A DNA stretch of 51,241 nucleotides from UBA2396 sp038042175 (GTDB lineage: Bacteria; Planctomycetota; Phycisphaerae; Phycisphaerales; UBA1924), in NCBI GenBank assembly GCA_964358855.1, contig CAYHQQ010000028.1, positions 1-51,241 of the forward strand, given 5' to 3'. The notes below the pieces were generated by a model. The model did not search any database and was not told the DNA's origin. It saw only the letters and a list, made by a program, of their open reading frames with translations. Of the stretch, positions 34,136 to 42,018 are shown one piece after another (position 1 is the first letter of the stretch; the number at the start of each line of letters is the position of its first letter). Both the position numbers and the translations under genes were made by a program.

Positions 34136-34318
34136 GTCCGCTATTGTTGCAGGGCATCACCCTCGCGGCACGATCAACTCATGTTCGGGACCCATTGGCG
34201 AACCGGGGTCCCCCGTTGCCGGTAGACTGTCAGCCGCCCCCCCCCACTGCACCCCCACTACTCCCCCACTTCCCCGCCTCCCCACTTCCCCGCTTCCGCC
34301 CACTCTCAGCCGACTCCC

Positions 34319-35188
34319 ATGATTCAGCGTTTCATCGATCTTATCGACCGCCTGACCAAGTACCCGCCGCTGGAGGTGGCCGTCGAGGTTGCGTTGATCT
34401 GGATCATCGTGTGGGGGATCGTGCGGTTTGTGCAGGGGACGAGGGCGGCCGGTGCGCTCAAGGGCCTGTTCGTGGTGCTTCTGGTGGTGACGATCGCCTC
34501 ACGCGTGGCGTCAGCGGGGCAGCAGTTTGAGCGACTTTCGTACCTCTTCGACAAGTTTCTGGCCCTGGTCGCGGTGGGTCTGGTGGTCATCTTCCAGCCC
34601 GAGCTTCGGCGGGCGCTGGTTCGCCTGGGCGAGGCGCCGTTCTTCCGCGGCACGACCTCTGAGATCTCGCTGATCGTCGAACAGATCTCAAACGCCTGCC
34701 GCTACCTTTCCAAGGCCAAGTTCGGCGGGCTGATCGTCATTGAGCGCCAGGTCGGCCTGACAGGGCTGGTCGAAGGCGGCACGACGCTCAACGCCGAGCT
34801 TTCCGACCAGCTCCTCCAGACGATCTTCTTCCCCGGATCGGCCCTGCACGATCTGGCGGTGGTGGTGAAGGGGCGGACGATTGCGGCGGCGGGGGTGCAG
34901 CTGCCCTTGGCGGACGCCGACGACATGCCCGACCCGTCGCTTGGTTCGCGGCACAGGGCGGCCCTGGGTTTGAGCAAGGAGTGCGATGCGCTGGTGGTGG
35001 TGGTCAGCGAGGAGACCGGGCGGGTGCGGATCGCCGAGCGGGGGAGGCTGAGCGAGCCGATGGCGCCCGATCAGCTGCCCGCGGAGCTCAAGAGCCGTCT
35101 GGAGCGCGGGCCCAGGCCCCAGCTTGAGGCAATGGCGAGTGGTGATATCGAAGGAACTTCTCAGGAGGCCGCACCATCCGACAGGTGA
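34319..35188 (+). CDS. cdaA: Diadenylate cyclase CdaA
   Basis: This 289-residue membrane-bound DAC protein makes c-di-AMP from two ATP. Hydrophobic helices lie at ~15-36, ~45-63 and ~79-93, followed by the DAC domain (~95-260). RHR is intact (211-213, GSRHRAALGLS), as is VVSEETG. The usual DGA motif reads D178-L179-A180 (ALHDLAVVV), so Gly is replaced by Leu; the metal-binding Asp is kept. The gene is followed by cdaR, the standard regulator pair. The 5' region is a C-rich pyrimidine tract without a clear ribosome site. Confidence 0.93.
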   Translation: MIQRFIDLIDRLTKYPPLEVAVEVALIWIIVWGIVRFVQGTRAAGALKGLFVVLLVVTIASRVASAGQQFERLSYLFDKFLALVAVGLVVIFQPELRRALVRLGEAPFFRGTTSEISLIVEQISNACRYLSKAKFGGLIVIERQVGLTGLVEGGTTLNAELSDQLLQTIFFPGSALHDLAVVVKGRTIAAAGVQLPLADADDMPDPSLGSRHRAALGLSKECDALVVVVSEETGRVRIAERGRLSEPMAPDQLPAELKSRLERGPRPQLEAMASGDIEGTSQEAAPSDR

Positions 35189-35193
35189 GTTCC

Positions 35194-36231
35194 ATGATGC
35201 AGCGTGTCAAGACCATCCTGCTCGTGACGATCGTGACGGCGATCGTGTGGCTCTTCGCCGAGGCCGAGAGCGTTCGCAGCAAGGATGTCGCGCTGGTCGT
35301 CGAGCTGGTGGCCGAGCCCGATTCGGGATTCGTGATCGACCCGGTGGACACCCAGGTGTGGCGGGGACGCGTTGAGGTCACGGTGAGCGGGTCGGCGGCC
35401 GCTCTGGCGGGATTCGAGGCGGGGTCGATCAAGCCGATCAGGCTCTCGCCCGGTCGCGACGGCGTGCCGACTGAGCCGGGCGAATCGCAACTGGACTTGA
35501 AGCAGGCGCTGCGGATGACGCCGCTGTTCGCGACGCGCGGCGTGACGATCAGCCGCGTGGAGCCATCGGTGGTCCGGGTGACCATCGACCAGATCGCGAC
35601 CAGAAACGACGTCGCGGTGGATGTGATCGTCCAGGGGGCTCAGCTGGAGGGGCCCGCATCGGTGACGCCGTCGCGAGTGAAAATCGTGGGGCCTGCGGCG
35701 GTGCTGCGGCGCCTGGGGGATGCGCCCAAGGCGCTGGTGCGTCTCTTGCCCGAGCAGGTTTCCAAGCTTGTGGGGGGGAGAAAGGAGACGCTGGCGGGGC
35801 GGCCGGTGGAGGCGCCGCTGGAACTGAACGGGTTTGGGCATGTGACAGTGATTCCGCCGAAGGTGGATGTGGAGGTCACGATCGGGAGCCGTGCGCAGAA
35901 GGCGACTGTGGCGAACGTGCCGGTGCAGGTGATGATCCCCGCGCTGGTGGCGCCGCTCTGGGATGTGCGGGCGGAGAAGACGTTCTTCACGGATGTGGAG
36001 GCGGTGGGCCCGGCCGAGGCGATCGACCAGCTCAAACGCAACGAGCTGCGCGTGTACGCGACGGTGGCCCTGAGCCCCGAGGATCTCGAGCGCGGCACGG
36101 TGTCGAAGGAGGCCTCGTTTTTCACGCTGCCAGCATCGGCCCTGACATTCAAGGTCGAGAGCCCGATCGTGAAGGTGGTGGCCAAGCGGAGGCCGGCGGG
36201 GGATGGCGGGGAGAAGCCGCCGGGGACGTGA
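35194..36231 (+). CDS. cdaR: YbbR-like domain protein (CdaR)
   Basis: The 345-residue protein has a single N-terminal membrane helix (~6-22) and three or so extracytoplasmic YbbR repeats (beta-strand rich, with segments such as VTPSRVKIVGPAAVL and PPKVDVEVTIG). In firmicutes CdaR modulates CdaA. Adjacent ATG codons at 35194 and 35197 follow AGGTGAG; a GTG at 35185 overlaps the cdaA stop and is less likely. The pairing with cdaA supports the name more than the weakly conserved sequence does. Confidence 0.85.
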   Translation: MMQRVKTILLVTIVTAIVWLFAEAESVRSKDVALVVELVAEPDSGFVIDPVDTQVWRGRVEVTVSGSAAALAGFEAGSIKPIRLSPGRDGVPTEPGESQLDLKQALRMTPLFATRGVTISRVEPSVVRVTIDQIATRNDVAVDVIVQGAQLEGPASVTPSRVKIVGPAAVLRRLGDAPKALVRLLPEQVSKLVGGRKETLAGRPVEAPLELNGFGHVTVIPPKVDVEVTIGSRAQKATVANVPVQVMIPALVAPLWDVRAEKTFFTDVEAVGPAEAIDQLKRNELRVYATVALSPEDLERGTVSKEASFFTLPASALTFKVESPIVKVVAKRRPAGDGGEKPPGT

Positions 36232-36257
36232 ACGGAGTCAATGAGATGTTGGAGCCC

Positions 36258-36287
36258 TAAGCCCACGCCTTATAAGGCGTGGGCTTA
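36258..36287. terminator. Perfect 30-bp palindrome between convergent genes
   Basis: The half-site TAAGCCCACGCCTTA is repeated inverted without a spacer, giving a perfect 30-bp palindrome between the 3' ends of cdaR (36231) and ftsY (36302). It can form a 13-bp or longer hairpin from either strand, which suits a bidirectional terminator, though there is no T-run. The GCCCACGCC core also resembles an interspersed repeat. Confidence 0.6.
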
Positions 36288-36301
36288 TGCGAGCCACTCT
36301 C

Positions 36302-37246
36302 TCACTCCTCGAACATTGCATCCACGAAAGCGACAGGATCGAAGGGTTGGACATCCTCGGGGGTTTCGCCCACGCCGATGAACTTGACGGGGATTTTCGT
36401 CGTGTCCTTGATGGCGATGACAATGCCGCCCTTGGCGGTGCCGTCGAGTTTTGAGAGGAAGATCCCCGTCAGGCCCGAGGCTCCCTGATCCCCTCCCAGC
36501 GTCTTTGAGAATTCCACCGCCTGGCGCAGGGCGTTCTGGCCTTGGGTGGCGTCGAGAACCAGGAGGGTCTCGTGGGGAGCGCCGGCGATCTGCTTGGTGA
36601 TGACCGAGCGGATCTTGGCGAGTTGGCGCATCAGCGGGTCTTGCGTCTGCAGGCGCCCCGCGGTGTCGATGATCAGGATGTCGACGCCGCGGGCCTTGGC
36701 GGCGGCGCACGCGTCGAACGCGACGGCCGCCGGGTCGCCGCCCTGCTGACCCTTGATGACGGTGACGCCCAGTCGCTCTCCCCAAATCTCAAGCTGCCTC
36801 ACGGCCCCCGCTCGAAAGGTGTCGCAGGCGGCGAGCATGACGGACTTGCCCGAGGCGCGAAAGGTGGCGCAGAGCTTGGCGATGGAGGTGGTCTTTCCGA
36901 CGCCGTTGACTCCGGTGACGAGGATGACCGTCGGGCCCGCCATTGCAAAGTGCAGCTCGCGGTCCTGCTCGGGCCACATCGCCTTGAGTTCGGCTTTCAT
37001 GTAGTCGAGGGCCTGATCGCCCTGGTCCATTTTGCCCGCGCGGAAGTCGGCGCGGATGCGGTCGATGAGCTTGGCGGTCGTGGCGGTGCCGACGTCGGCG
37101 AGAAGCAGTCGCTGCTCGATCTCGTCGATGAGCTTCTCATCCAGGCGTTTGCCGAGCAGGATCGACTTGAGACCGGCGACAAAGACCTCGCGGGTCTTGC
37201 CCAGCCCGGCCTTGATCTTTCCCACGATGGACTTGAAGAAACCCAT
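36302..37246 (-). CDS. ftsY: Signal recognition particle receptor FtsY
   Basis: The 314-residue SRP GTPase has an N domain (~1-85) and a G domain with P-loop GVNGVGKTTS (~112-121), DTFRAGA, DTAGRLQT and LSKLDGTAKGG. It docks ribosome-SRP complexes at the membrane. There is no long acidic A domain as in E. coli; the short N terminus MGFFKSIVGKIKAGLGKT is amphipathic. Its start is followed upstream by a 279-nt repeat-rich gap and then nusB on the same strand. Confidence 0.96.
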   Translation of the reverse strand: MGFFKSIVGKIKAGLGKTREVFVAGLKSILLGKRLDEKLIDEIEQRLLLADVGTATTAKLIDRIRADFRAGKMDQGDQALDYMKAELKAMWPEQDRELHFAMAGPTVILVTGVNGVGKTTSIAKLCATFRASGKSVMLAACDTFRAGAVRQLEIWGERLGVTVIKGQQGGDPAAVAFDACAAAKARGVDILIIDTAGRLQTQDPLMRQLAKIRSVITKQIAGAPHETLLVLDATQGQNALRQAVEFSKTLGGDQGASGLTGIFLSKLDGTAKGGIVIAIKDTTKIPVKFIGVGETPEDVQPFDPVAFVDAMFEE

Positions 37247-37252
37247 AAGACA

Positions 37253-37521
37253 GTTTCACCACAGAGGGCACAGATAGAGAGAGAAAGTGTTCAAGGCGAA
37301 AAGACGGAAAGGCAGTTCAACACGGAGGACACGGAGGGACACGGAGGGAAAGGCAGTGCTTAAGACAGAGAGGCGGAAAGGCGGTTCACCGCTGAAGGCA
37401 AAGAAAGTACAGAGAACGGAATGAGAAAGTGCAGCAAGAAAACCCGGTTGATCGACACTGCCATTTTGCACTCGAGCTCATTCTCCTCTTCCCTGTGCCC
37501 TCTGTGCTCTCTGTGGTGAAA
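37253..37521. repeat. CACAGAG-type interspersed repeat region with terminal inverted repeats
   Basis: The region between ftsY and nusB (37247-37525) has no gene. Its ends form a 21-bp inverted repeat with one mismatch (37253-37273, TTTCACCACAGAG core; 37501-37521). Inside are direct repeats of ACGGAGG and of CGGAAAGGC. The right arm stops 4 nt from the nusB stop codon. It looks like a non-autonomous repeat, not a regulatory leader. Confidence 0.7.
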
Positions 37522-37525
37522 TGCC

Positions 37526-37957
37526 TTACATCGGCAGTTCGATGGGTGGTGTGGGGTCGTTGGTGTGCTTCTTGTGGACGCGATCGAGCAGGGCGTTGAT
37601 GAATGCGGGCGACTTGTCGGTGCCGAATTCCTTGGCCAATTCGACCGCCTCGTTGATCACAATCGCACCAGTCGACTGGTCGGTGGTGATCTCGTGGTGC
37701 CCCAGGCGAAGGATCGCGCGATCCACCGCGGGCTGGCGGTTGGCGGGCCACGTCGGAGCGAGCTCTTTCATCGCCTCGTCGGCGACGGCGCGACCGGCAA
37801 AGGCCTGCGTCGCGAACTCGGCCGCGGCCTTGCGATCCTTGGGGCCGGCCTCGTCGGAGAACATCTGCGAGAGCTCCAGAGCATCGGAGCCGGGCGAGGC
37901 GTCGAGCTGGAAGAGAAGCTGGAAGGCCAGGCGACGGATATCGCGGGAGAGTGACAT
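37526..37957 (-). CDS. nusB: Transcription antitermination factor NusB
   Basis: The 143-residue all-helical NusB protein has the N-terminal RRLAFQLLFQLD and the C-terminal AIVINEAVELAKEFGTDKSPAFINALLDRV motif. It binds boxA RNA and S10 during rRNA transcription. Its ATG (37957) shares one base with the ribH stop codon (TGATG), so the two are translationally coupled; an in-frame TTG at 37960 is rejected. The ribH-nusB order is a widely conserved pairing. Confidence 0.95.
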   Translation of the reverse strand: MSLSRDIRRLAFQLLFQLDASPGSDALELSQMFSDEAGPKDRKAAAEFATQAFAGRAVADEAMKELAPTWPANRQPAVDRAILRLGHHEITTDQSTGAIVINEAVELAKEFGTDKSPAFINALLDRVHKKHTNDPTPPIELPM

Positions 37958-38523
37958 CAACGCCTCCCCCCCGCCGACACGCGCGCCGTCGAGAATGGTG
38001 TTCGCCTGGCGGCCTTGTCCTTCACCGGCGGACGATCGACACGCAAGATGACGTCGGTCTCGATCTCGCCCATGGTCAACAGGGTGTCGAGCACCGCGAT
38101 CATCGCCTCGTGCCCCTTGTTGCCGTGCTTGCCGCCGGCGCGTTCCCTGGCCTGCTTGACGGTGTCGGTGGTCAGGACGCCCAGCGAGACGGGCACCTGT
38201 GTGATGAGAGAGACGTTCACGAGCCCTTCGCAGATCGCGTGGGAGATGTACTGGTCGTGGCGGGTTTCACCCTTGATCACACACCCCAAGGCGACGATGC
38301 CGATGTAGCGGCCCGTGGTTGCGGCGTACATCGCGAGCATCGGGAGCTCGAACGAGCCGGGGGCCCGAAAGACGGCGACATTGGCGACATTGCCGCCGCG
38401 TTCGGTGTAGGCGGCGAGGGCCCCCTCGACGAGCTTGTCGGTGATGGAGGCGTTGTAGCGGCTGACGATGATCGCCACGTTCGGCAAACGCACGGATGGA
38501 CGGGGCTTTCGCTTCTCGGTCAT
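37957..38523 (-). CDS. ribH: 6,7-dimethyl-8-ribityllumazine synthase
   Basis: The 188-residue enzyme catalyses the penultimate step of riboflavin synthesis. Conserved elements are VAIIVSRYN at the N terminus, FRAPGSFELP, the GCVIKGETRHDQYI loop and SLGVLTT. The C terminus carries ~25 extra basic residues beyond the usual end. The start ATG is at 38523; longer in-frame reading goes through the msrB gene and is spurious. I looked for an FMN riboswitch upstream and saw none. Confidence 0.95.
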   Translation of the reverse strand: MTEKRKPRPSVRLPNVAIIVSRYNASITDKLVEGALAAYTERGGNVANVAVFRAPGSFELPMLAMYAATTGRYIGIVALGCVIKGETRHDQYISHAICEGLVNVSLITQVPVSLGVLTTDTVKQARERAGGKHGNKGHEAMIAVLDTLLTMGEIETDVILRVDRPPVKDKAARRTPFSTARVSAGGRR

Positions 38524-38651
38524 GAGCCCCGATGGTAGGGTGCGGCAAAGCCCGTGTTCGGGATAAGGCCAAAGATCAAGGGTGGACGCCCCGATTGCCG
38601 GGGCTCTGTCGTGAAACCGAGGCCGCTGCGATGCATCCAAGGGGCATGACC

Positions 38652-39323
38652 ATGCGACACATGATTCTGACGGTGGCGGCAGCCATGATTCTGCCTCTGG
38701 CGGCCTGCTCGCCGCCAACATCCCCCACCGCTCGCACCGCGCCAGTGTCCACCTCCCCCTCCCCCACCACCTCCCCCACCACCTCCAAGTCTTCAAACGC
38801 GGCCGCCCAACTGGCGACCCCGGCCAGTGACACCATGAACTCACCAAACACGACGTCCACTCAGAAGCTCGCGCTCACCGACGCCCAGTGGAAGGCCAGG
38901 CTCACGCCCGAGCAGTACGAGGTGCTGCGACAGAAGGGGACCGAGCGGGCCTTTACCGGCAAGTACTGGAACACCAAGGACAAGGGAGTCTACAAGTGCG
39001 CCGGATGCGGCGAGGTGCTCTTCACGTCGGACTCGAAGTTCGACTCGGGGTGCGGATGGCCGAGCTTTAACAAGCCGGCCGACGGAGTCACGGGGGCAGG
39101 TGAGGGCTCCAAAGCCAAGGTCGTCGAGCATGTCGACACCTCGCTGGGCATGCGGCGGGTTGAAGTGGTTTGCGCCAAGTGCGGCGGGCACCTCGGGCAC
39201 GTCTTTGAGGATGCCCCCGAACAGCCGGGTGGCCTTCGCTACTGCATCAATTCGGCGTCGATCGACCTGGCTCCCGATGGGCAGGCCAAGGCGGACTCGC
39301 CCAAGGACGCCGCGAAGAAGTGA
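38652..39323 (+). CDS. msrB: Peptide-methionine (R)-S-oxide reductase, lipoprotein
   Basis: The 223-residue exported repair enzyme has a lipobox LAAC (Cys19), a Ser/Thr/Pro linker (~20-70) and a complete MsrB domain. Zinc Cys pairs are C116/C119 and C174/C177, and nucleophilic Cys198 is in RYCINS. It reduces methionine-R-sulfoxide in envelope proteins. ATG 38652 is preferred because AAGGGG lies ~7 nt upstream; ATG 38646 and ATG 38631 are in frame and possible. The linker is encoded by a CCTCCC/CCACC pyrimidine tract. Confidence 0.93.
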   Translation: MRHMILTVAAAMILPLAACSPPTSPTARTAPVSTSPSPTTSPTTSKSSNAAAQLATPASDTMNSPNTTSTQKLALTDAQWKARLTPEQYEVLRQKGTERAFTGKYWNTKDKGVYKCAGCGEVLFTSDSKFDSGCGWPSFNKPADGVTGAGEGSKAKVVEHVDTSLGMRRVEVVCAKCGGHLGHVFEDAPEQPGGLRYCINSASIDLAPDGQAKADSPKDAAKK

Positions 39324-39395
39324 CAGGATGACCCGCGGCGGGCTTTCCCGCACCCGGGGGGTGAGCTAGGCTTCCCCTTCCCCCGGAGGTGATCC

Positions 39396-40967
39396 GTGCC
39401 GTCGATCCAGCACCCCCACCAAGAGATCGTCCCCATTCTCGACTTTGGCGGGCAGACCGCCCAGTTGATCGCGCGGCGGGTGCGCGACGCGGGTGTGTAC
39501 GCGGTGCTGGTCGCCCCGACCATCTCGCCGGCGGAACTCCGCGCGATGAACCCGCGCGGGATCATTCTTTCGGGCGGCCCGATGAGCGTGTACGACGACA
39601 AGGCGCCCACGTGCGATCCCGCCATCTTCGATCTGGGTGTGCCGGTGCTGGGGATCTGCTACGGCATGCAACTGGCCAGCAAGCTGATGGGCGGGCGCGT
39701 CGACGCGGGGACGCACAGGGAGTTTGGGCGGGCACAGTTGACGTTGGGCGGCACGGGCGGAGAGCTCTTCAAGGCGATCCCCGACAAGACGTCGGTCTGG
39801 ATGTCGCACGGCGATCAGGTGCTGGGCCTGGGCGATCTGGGCTTTGAGGTGCTCGCCAGCACGCCGACGTGTCCGTTCGCCGCGGTGCGGCTGGTGAAGG
39901 GCAATCGGCGGTTCTACGGCGTGCAGTTCCACCCCGAGGTGACCCACACGCCCCACGGCAGCGAGATCCTGGCCAACTTTGTGTACGAGATCTGCAAGTG
40001 CGCCGGGACGTGGCGGATGGCCGACTTCGCCGTCGTCGCCGCCGACAAGATCCGCGCGACCGTGGGCAAGGGACGCGTGATCTGCGGGCTCTCGGGCGGC
40101 GTCGATTCAGCGGTGGCGGCGGCCCTGTTGCACAAGGCGATCGGCGACCAGCTCGCGTGCGTGTTTGTCGACACCGGCCTGCTCCGCAAGAACGAACGCG
40201 AACTCGTCGAGAACACATTCCGCGATCACTTCCACATCAACCTGAAAGTCGTAGACGCCGAGAAGGAGTTTCTGGGCGATCTGGCGGGCGTGACTGATCC
40301 GCAGGAGAAGCGGCGCCGGATCGGCAAGCGGTTTATCGACGTTTTCAAGGCTGCGGCCAAGGGGATCGACGGAGCGGAGTTCCTCGCCCAGGGCACGCTC
40401 TATCCCGACGTGATCGAGTCGGGCCACGGCCACGCGGGCCAGTCGGCGAACATCAAGCTGCACCACAACGTGGGCGGATTGCCGAAAGACCTTGGATTCA
40501 AGCTGGTGGAGCCGCTGCGAGAGCTGTTCAAGGACGAGGTCAGGAAGCTCGGAGCGTTCCTGGGCCTGCCCGAGCCGATGGTCTGGCGGCATCCGTTCCC
40601 GGGGCCTGGGCTGGGCGTGCGGATCATCGGCGAGGTGACCAAGGCCAAGGCCGACCTGCTCCGCGACTGCGACGAGATTTTGCTCGAAGAGATCGTGACG
40701 GCGGACCTCTATCGCAAGACGAGCCAGGTTTTCGCGGTGCTGTTGCCGGTGCAGAGCGTGGGTGTGATGGGTGACGGTCGCACGTACGAAAGCACGATCG
40801 CGGTGAGGGCGGTCGAGACGCAGGACTTCATGTCGGCGGACTGGTGCAGGCTGCCTTATGAAGTGCTTGCGAAGGTGAGCAGCCGGATCATCAACGAGGT
40901 GCGTGGCGTGAACCGTGTGGTGTACGACATCAGCAGCAAGCCGCCGGCGACGATTGAGTGGGAATAG
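39396..40967 (+). CDS. guaA: GMP synthase (glutamine-hydrolysing)
   Basis: The 523-residue enzyme converts XMP to GMP. The GATase domain has Cys88 (GICYGMQ), His179 and Glu181 (FHPEVTH). The ATP-pyrophosphatase domain has the P-loop SGGVDS (233-238), and the C-terminal dimerisation domain ends in the typical SKPPATIEWE. The start is GTG at 39396 with GGAGGTGAT just upstream. Length and motifs are normal. Confidence 0.97.
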   Translation: MPSIQHPHQEIVPILDFGGQTAQLIARRVRDAGVYAVLVAPTISPAELRAMNPRGIILSGGPMSVYDDKAPTCDPAIFDLGVPVLGICYGMQLASKLMGGRVDAGTHREFGRAQLTLGGTGGELFKAIPDKTSVWMSHGDQVLGLGDLGFEVLASTPTCPFAAVRLVKGNRRFYGVQFHPEVTHTPHGSEILANFVYEICKCAGTWRMADFAVVAADKIRATVGKGRVICGLSGGVDSAVAAALLHKAIGDQLACVFVDTGLLRKNERELVENTFRDHFHINLKVVDAEKEFLGDLAGVTDPQEKRRRIGKRFIDVFKAAAKGIDGAEFLAQGTLYPDVIESGHGHAGQSANIKLHHNVGGLPKDLGFKLVEPLRELFKDEVRKLGAFLGLPEPMVWRHPFPGPGLGVRIIGEVTKAKADLLRDCDEILLEEIVTADLYRKTSQVFAVLLPVQSVGVMGDGRTYESTIAVRAVETQDFMSADWCRLPYEVLAKVSSRIINEVRGVNRVVYDISSKPPATIEWE

Positions 40968-41187
40968 GAGTAACGCGAAGGCGCGAAGGGGAGCGGAGGG
41001 AGACGGAGGGGGAGGGGGTGGGTGGGTGAGGGAAGCAAAGGACTTTAACGCAGAGGTCGCAGAGAGCGCGGAGGGGAGAGAGAGCGGAGCGATGCGTGGG
41101 ATGGGATGGCGTGCCTGTGCGATTGGATGCGGAGGTTGGGACGGCAAAGCTCTGGATCTTTCGCTTTTCGTGCGAACACCGATCTCG
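40968..41187. other. 220-nt purine-rich noncoding gap
   Basis: The gap between guaA and the convergent phosphoesterase gene is strongly purine-rich on the plus strand (GGAGGG and GGGTGGGTG tracts, 40993-41032). It has a GCAGAGGTCGCAGAGAGCG segment (41050-41068) similar in style to the CACAGAG repeats at 37253-37521. No coding signal is visible. Confidence 0.55.
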
Positions 41188-41889
41188 CTACGTCCTGGCG
41201 AACATTGGGACGATGCGGTCGGGTGTCACTGCGTAGAGACGTTGCCCATCGCGGGTGCCGTCGCTGGTGCCGCCGGTGAAGGATGAGAAGGCGGGGAGCA
41301 AGAGGGAAGAATCGGTTGCTGCGAAGCAAGGGATGCGTTCAGAGCGGGGGCCGATGCGGATCGATGGGTGGAGGTGCCCGGCGATCCAGGGTCGCGTGGA
41401 TGTCCCGGCGCGCGGCGGGACGTGAACGAAATCGAAGGGCCCGTCGGAGGCGTGGGCGCCGAGCATGCCGAGCGTCCACTCCGCGGCCACGCGGTGGATG
41501 GCCGTGTCGTGGTTGCCGGTGATGAGGTCGACGCCGACGGGGCATTGCGTGCGCCAGGAGGTGACGGCGGACACGACGCGCGGGGTGAGGCCGACGGGGG
41601 CGTGGACGAGGTCACCCAGGACCAGGATCCGCGCTGCGTCGAAGGTGGCGACGGCGGCGGAGAGGCGGATGAGGGGCTCTTCGATGAGGCCGTCGGTGAC
41701 GGAATCGGAGAGGGGCGAGCCCCCGAATCGCAGGGCGTCGGCCTTGCCCAGGTGCAGATCGGCGACCAGAACCGTGCGGCGCGCGGGCCAGTAGGCGACG
41801 CGAAACGGCGACAGGACGAGGCGTTCGCCGGCGACGGCGATCTCGACGCAGCCGGGCGGGGATTGGACTGGAAGGACGGAGGTGGGCAC
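41188..41889 (-). CDS. PdeM-like metallophosphoesterase
   Basis: The ~233-residue calcineurin-like phosphoesterase has all motif blocks: ADLHLGK, LGDLVHA, TGNHD and GHLHP. The spacing and the ADLHLGKADALRFGG start match PdeM, the ligase-associated DNA-repair nuclease family. The usual partners (LigD-like ligase, Lhr-type helicase) are not next to it. The start is uncertain. A GTG at 41889 is proposed because the frame farther upstream is translated repeat (the hairpin 41914-41999). No clear ribosome site is visible. Confidence 0.82.
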   Translation of the reverse strand: MPTSVLPVQSPPGCVEIAVAGERLVLSPFRVAYWPARRTVLVADLHLGKADALRFGGSPLSDSVTDGLIEEPLIRLSAAVATFDAARILVLGDLVHAPVGLTPRVVSAVTSWRTQCPVGVDLITGNHDTAIHRVAAEWTLGMLGAHASDGPFDFVHVPPRAGTSTRPWIAGHLHPSIRIGPRSERIPCFAATDSSLLLPAFSSFTGGTSDGTRDGQRLYAVTPDRIVPMFART

Positions 41890-41913
41890 GCTGGACGATA
41901 GACGAGCTGGAAT

Positions 41914-41999
41914 CAACGAGCCCCGAGCGTCAGCGAGTGGGTGATTCTCGGGCAAAAAGGTCGCCCGGGAACCCGCTCGCTCACGCTCGGGGCTCGTTG
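41914..41999. repeat. 86-bp long imperfect hairpin element
   Basis: The arms 41914-41942 and 41971-41999 match at 27 of 29 positions inverted (core ACGAGCCCCGAGCGT). Inner arms (TTCTCGGGC and GCCCGGGAA) extend the stem with one mismatch, leaving a loop near AAAAAGGTC. It lies between the divergent starts of the phosphoesterase and GH2 genes, so it could affect both. It resembles interspersed repeats that are often mistranslated as ADARGS/LTLGARW peptides. Confidence 0.88.
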
Positions 42000-42018
42000 G
42001 GAGGGGCAACAATCGGCA

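Noticed and set aside
38524..38651. FMN riboswitch before ribH
   Set aside because: A hairpin is visible but none of the conserved RFN element segments are present.
40968..41187. Small gene or structured RNA after guaA
   Set aside because: The gap is purine-rich low-complexity sequence with no codon pattern or stable fold that I can see.
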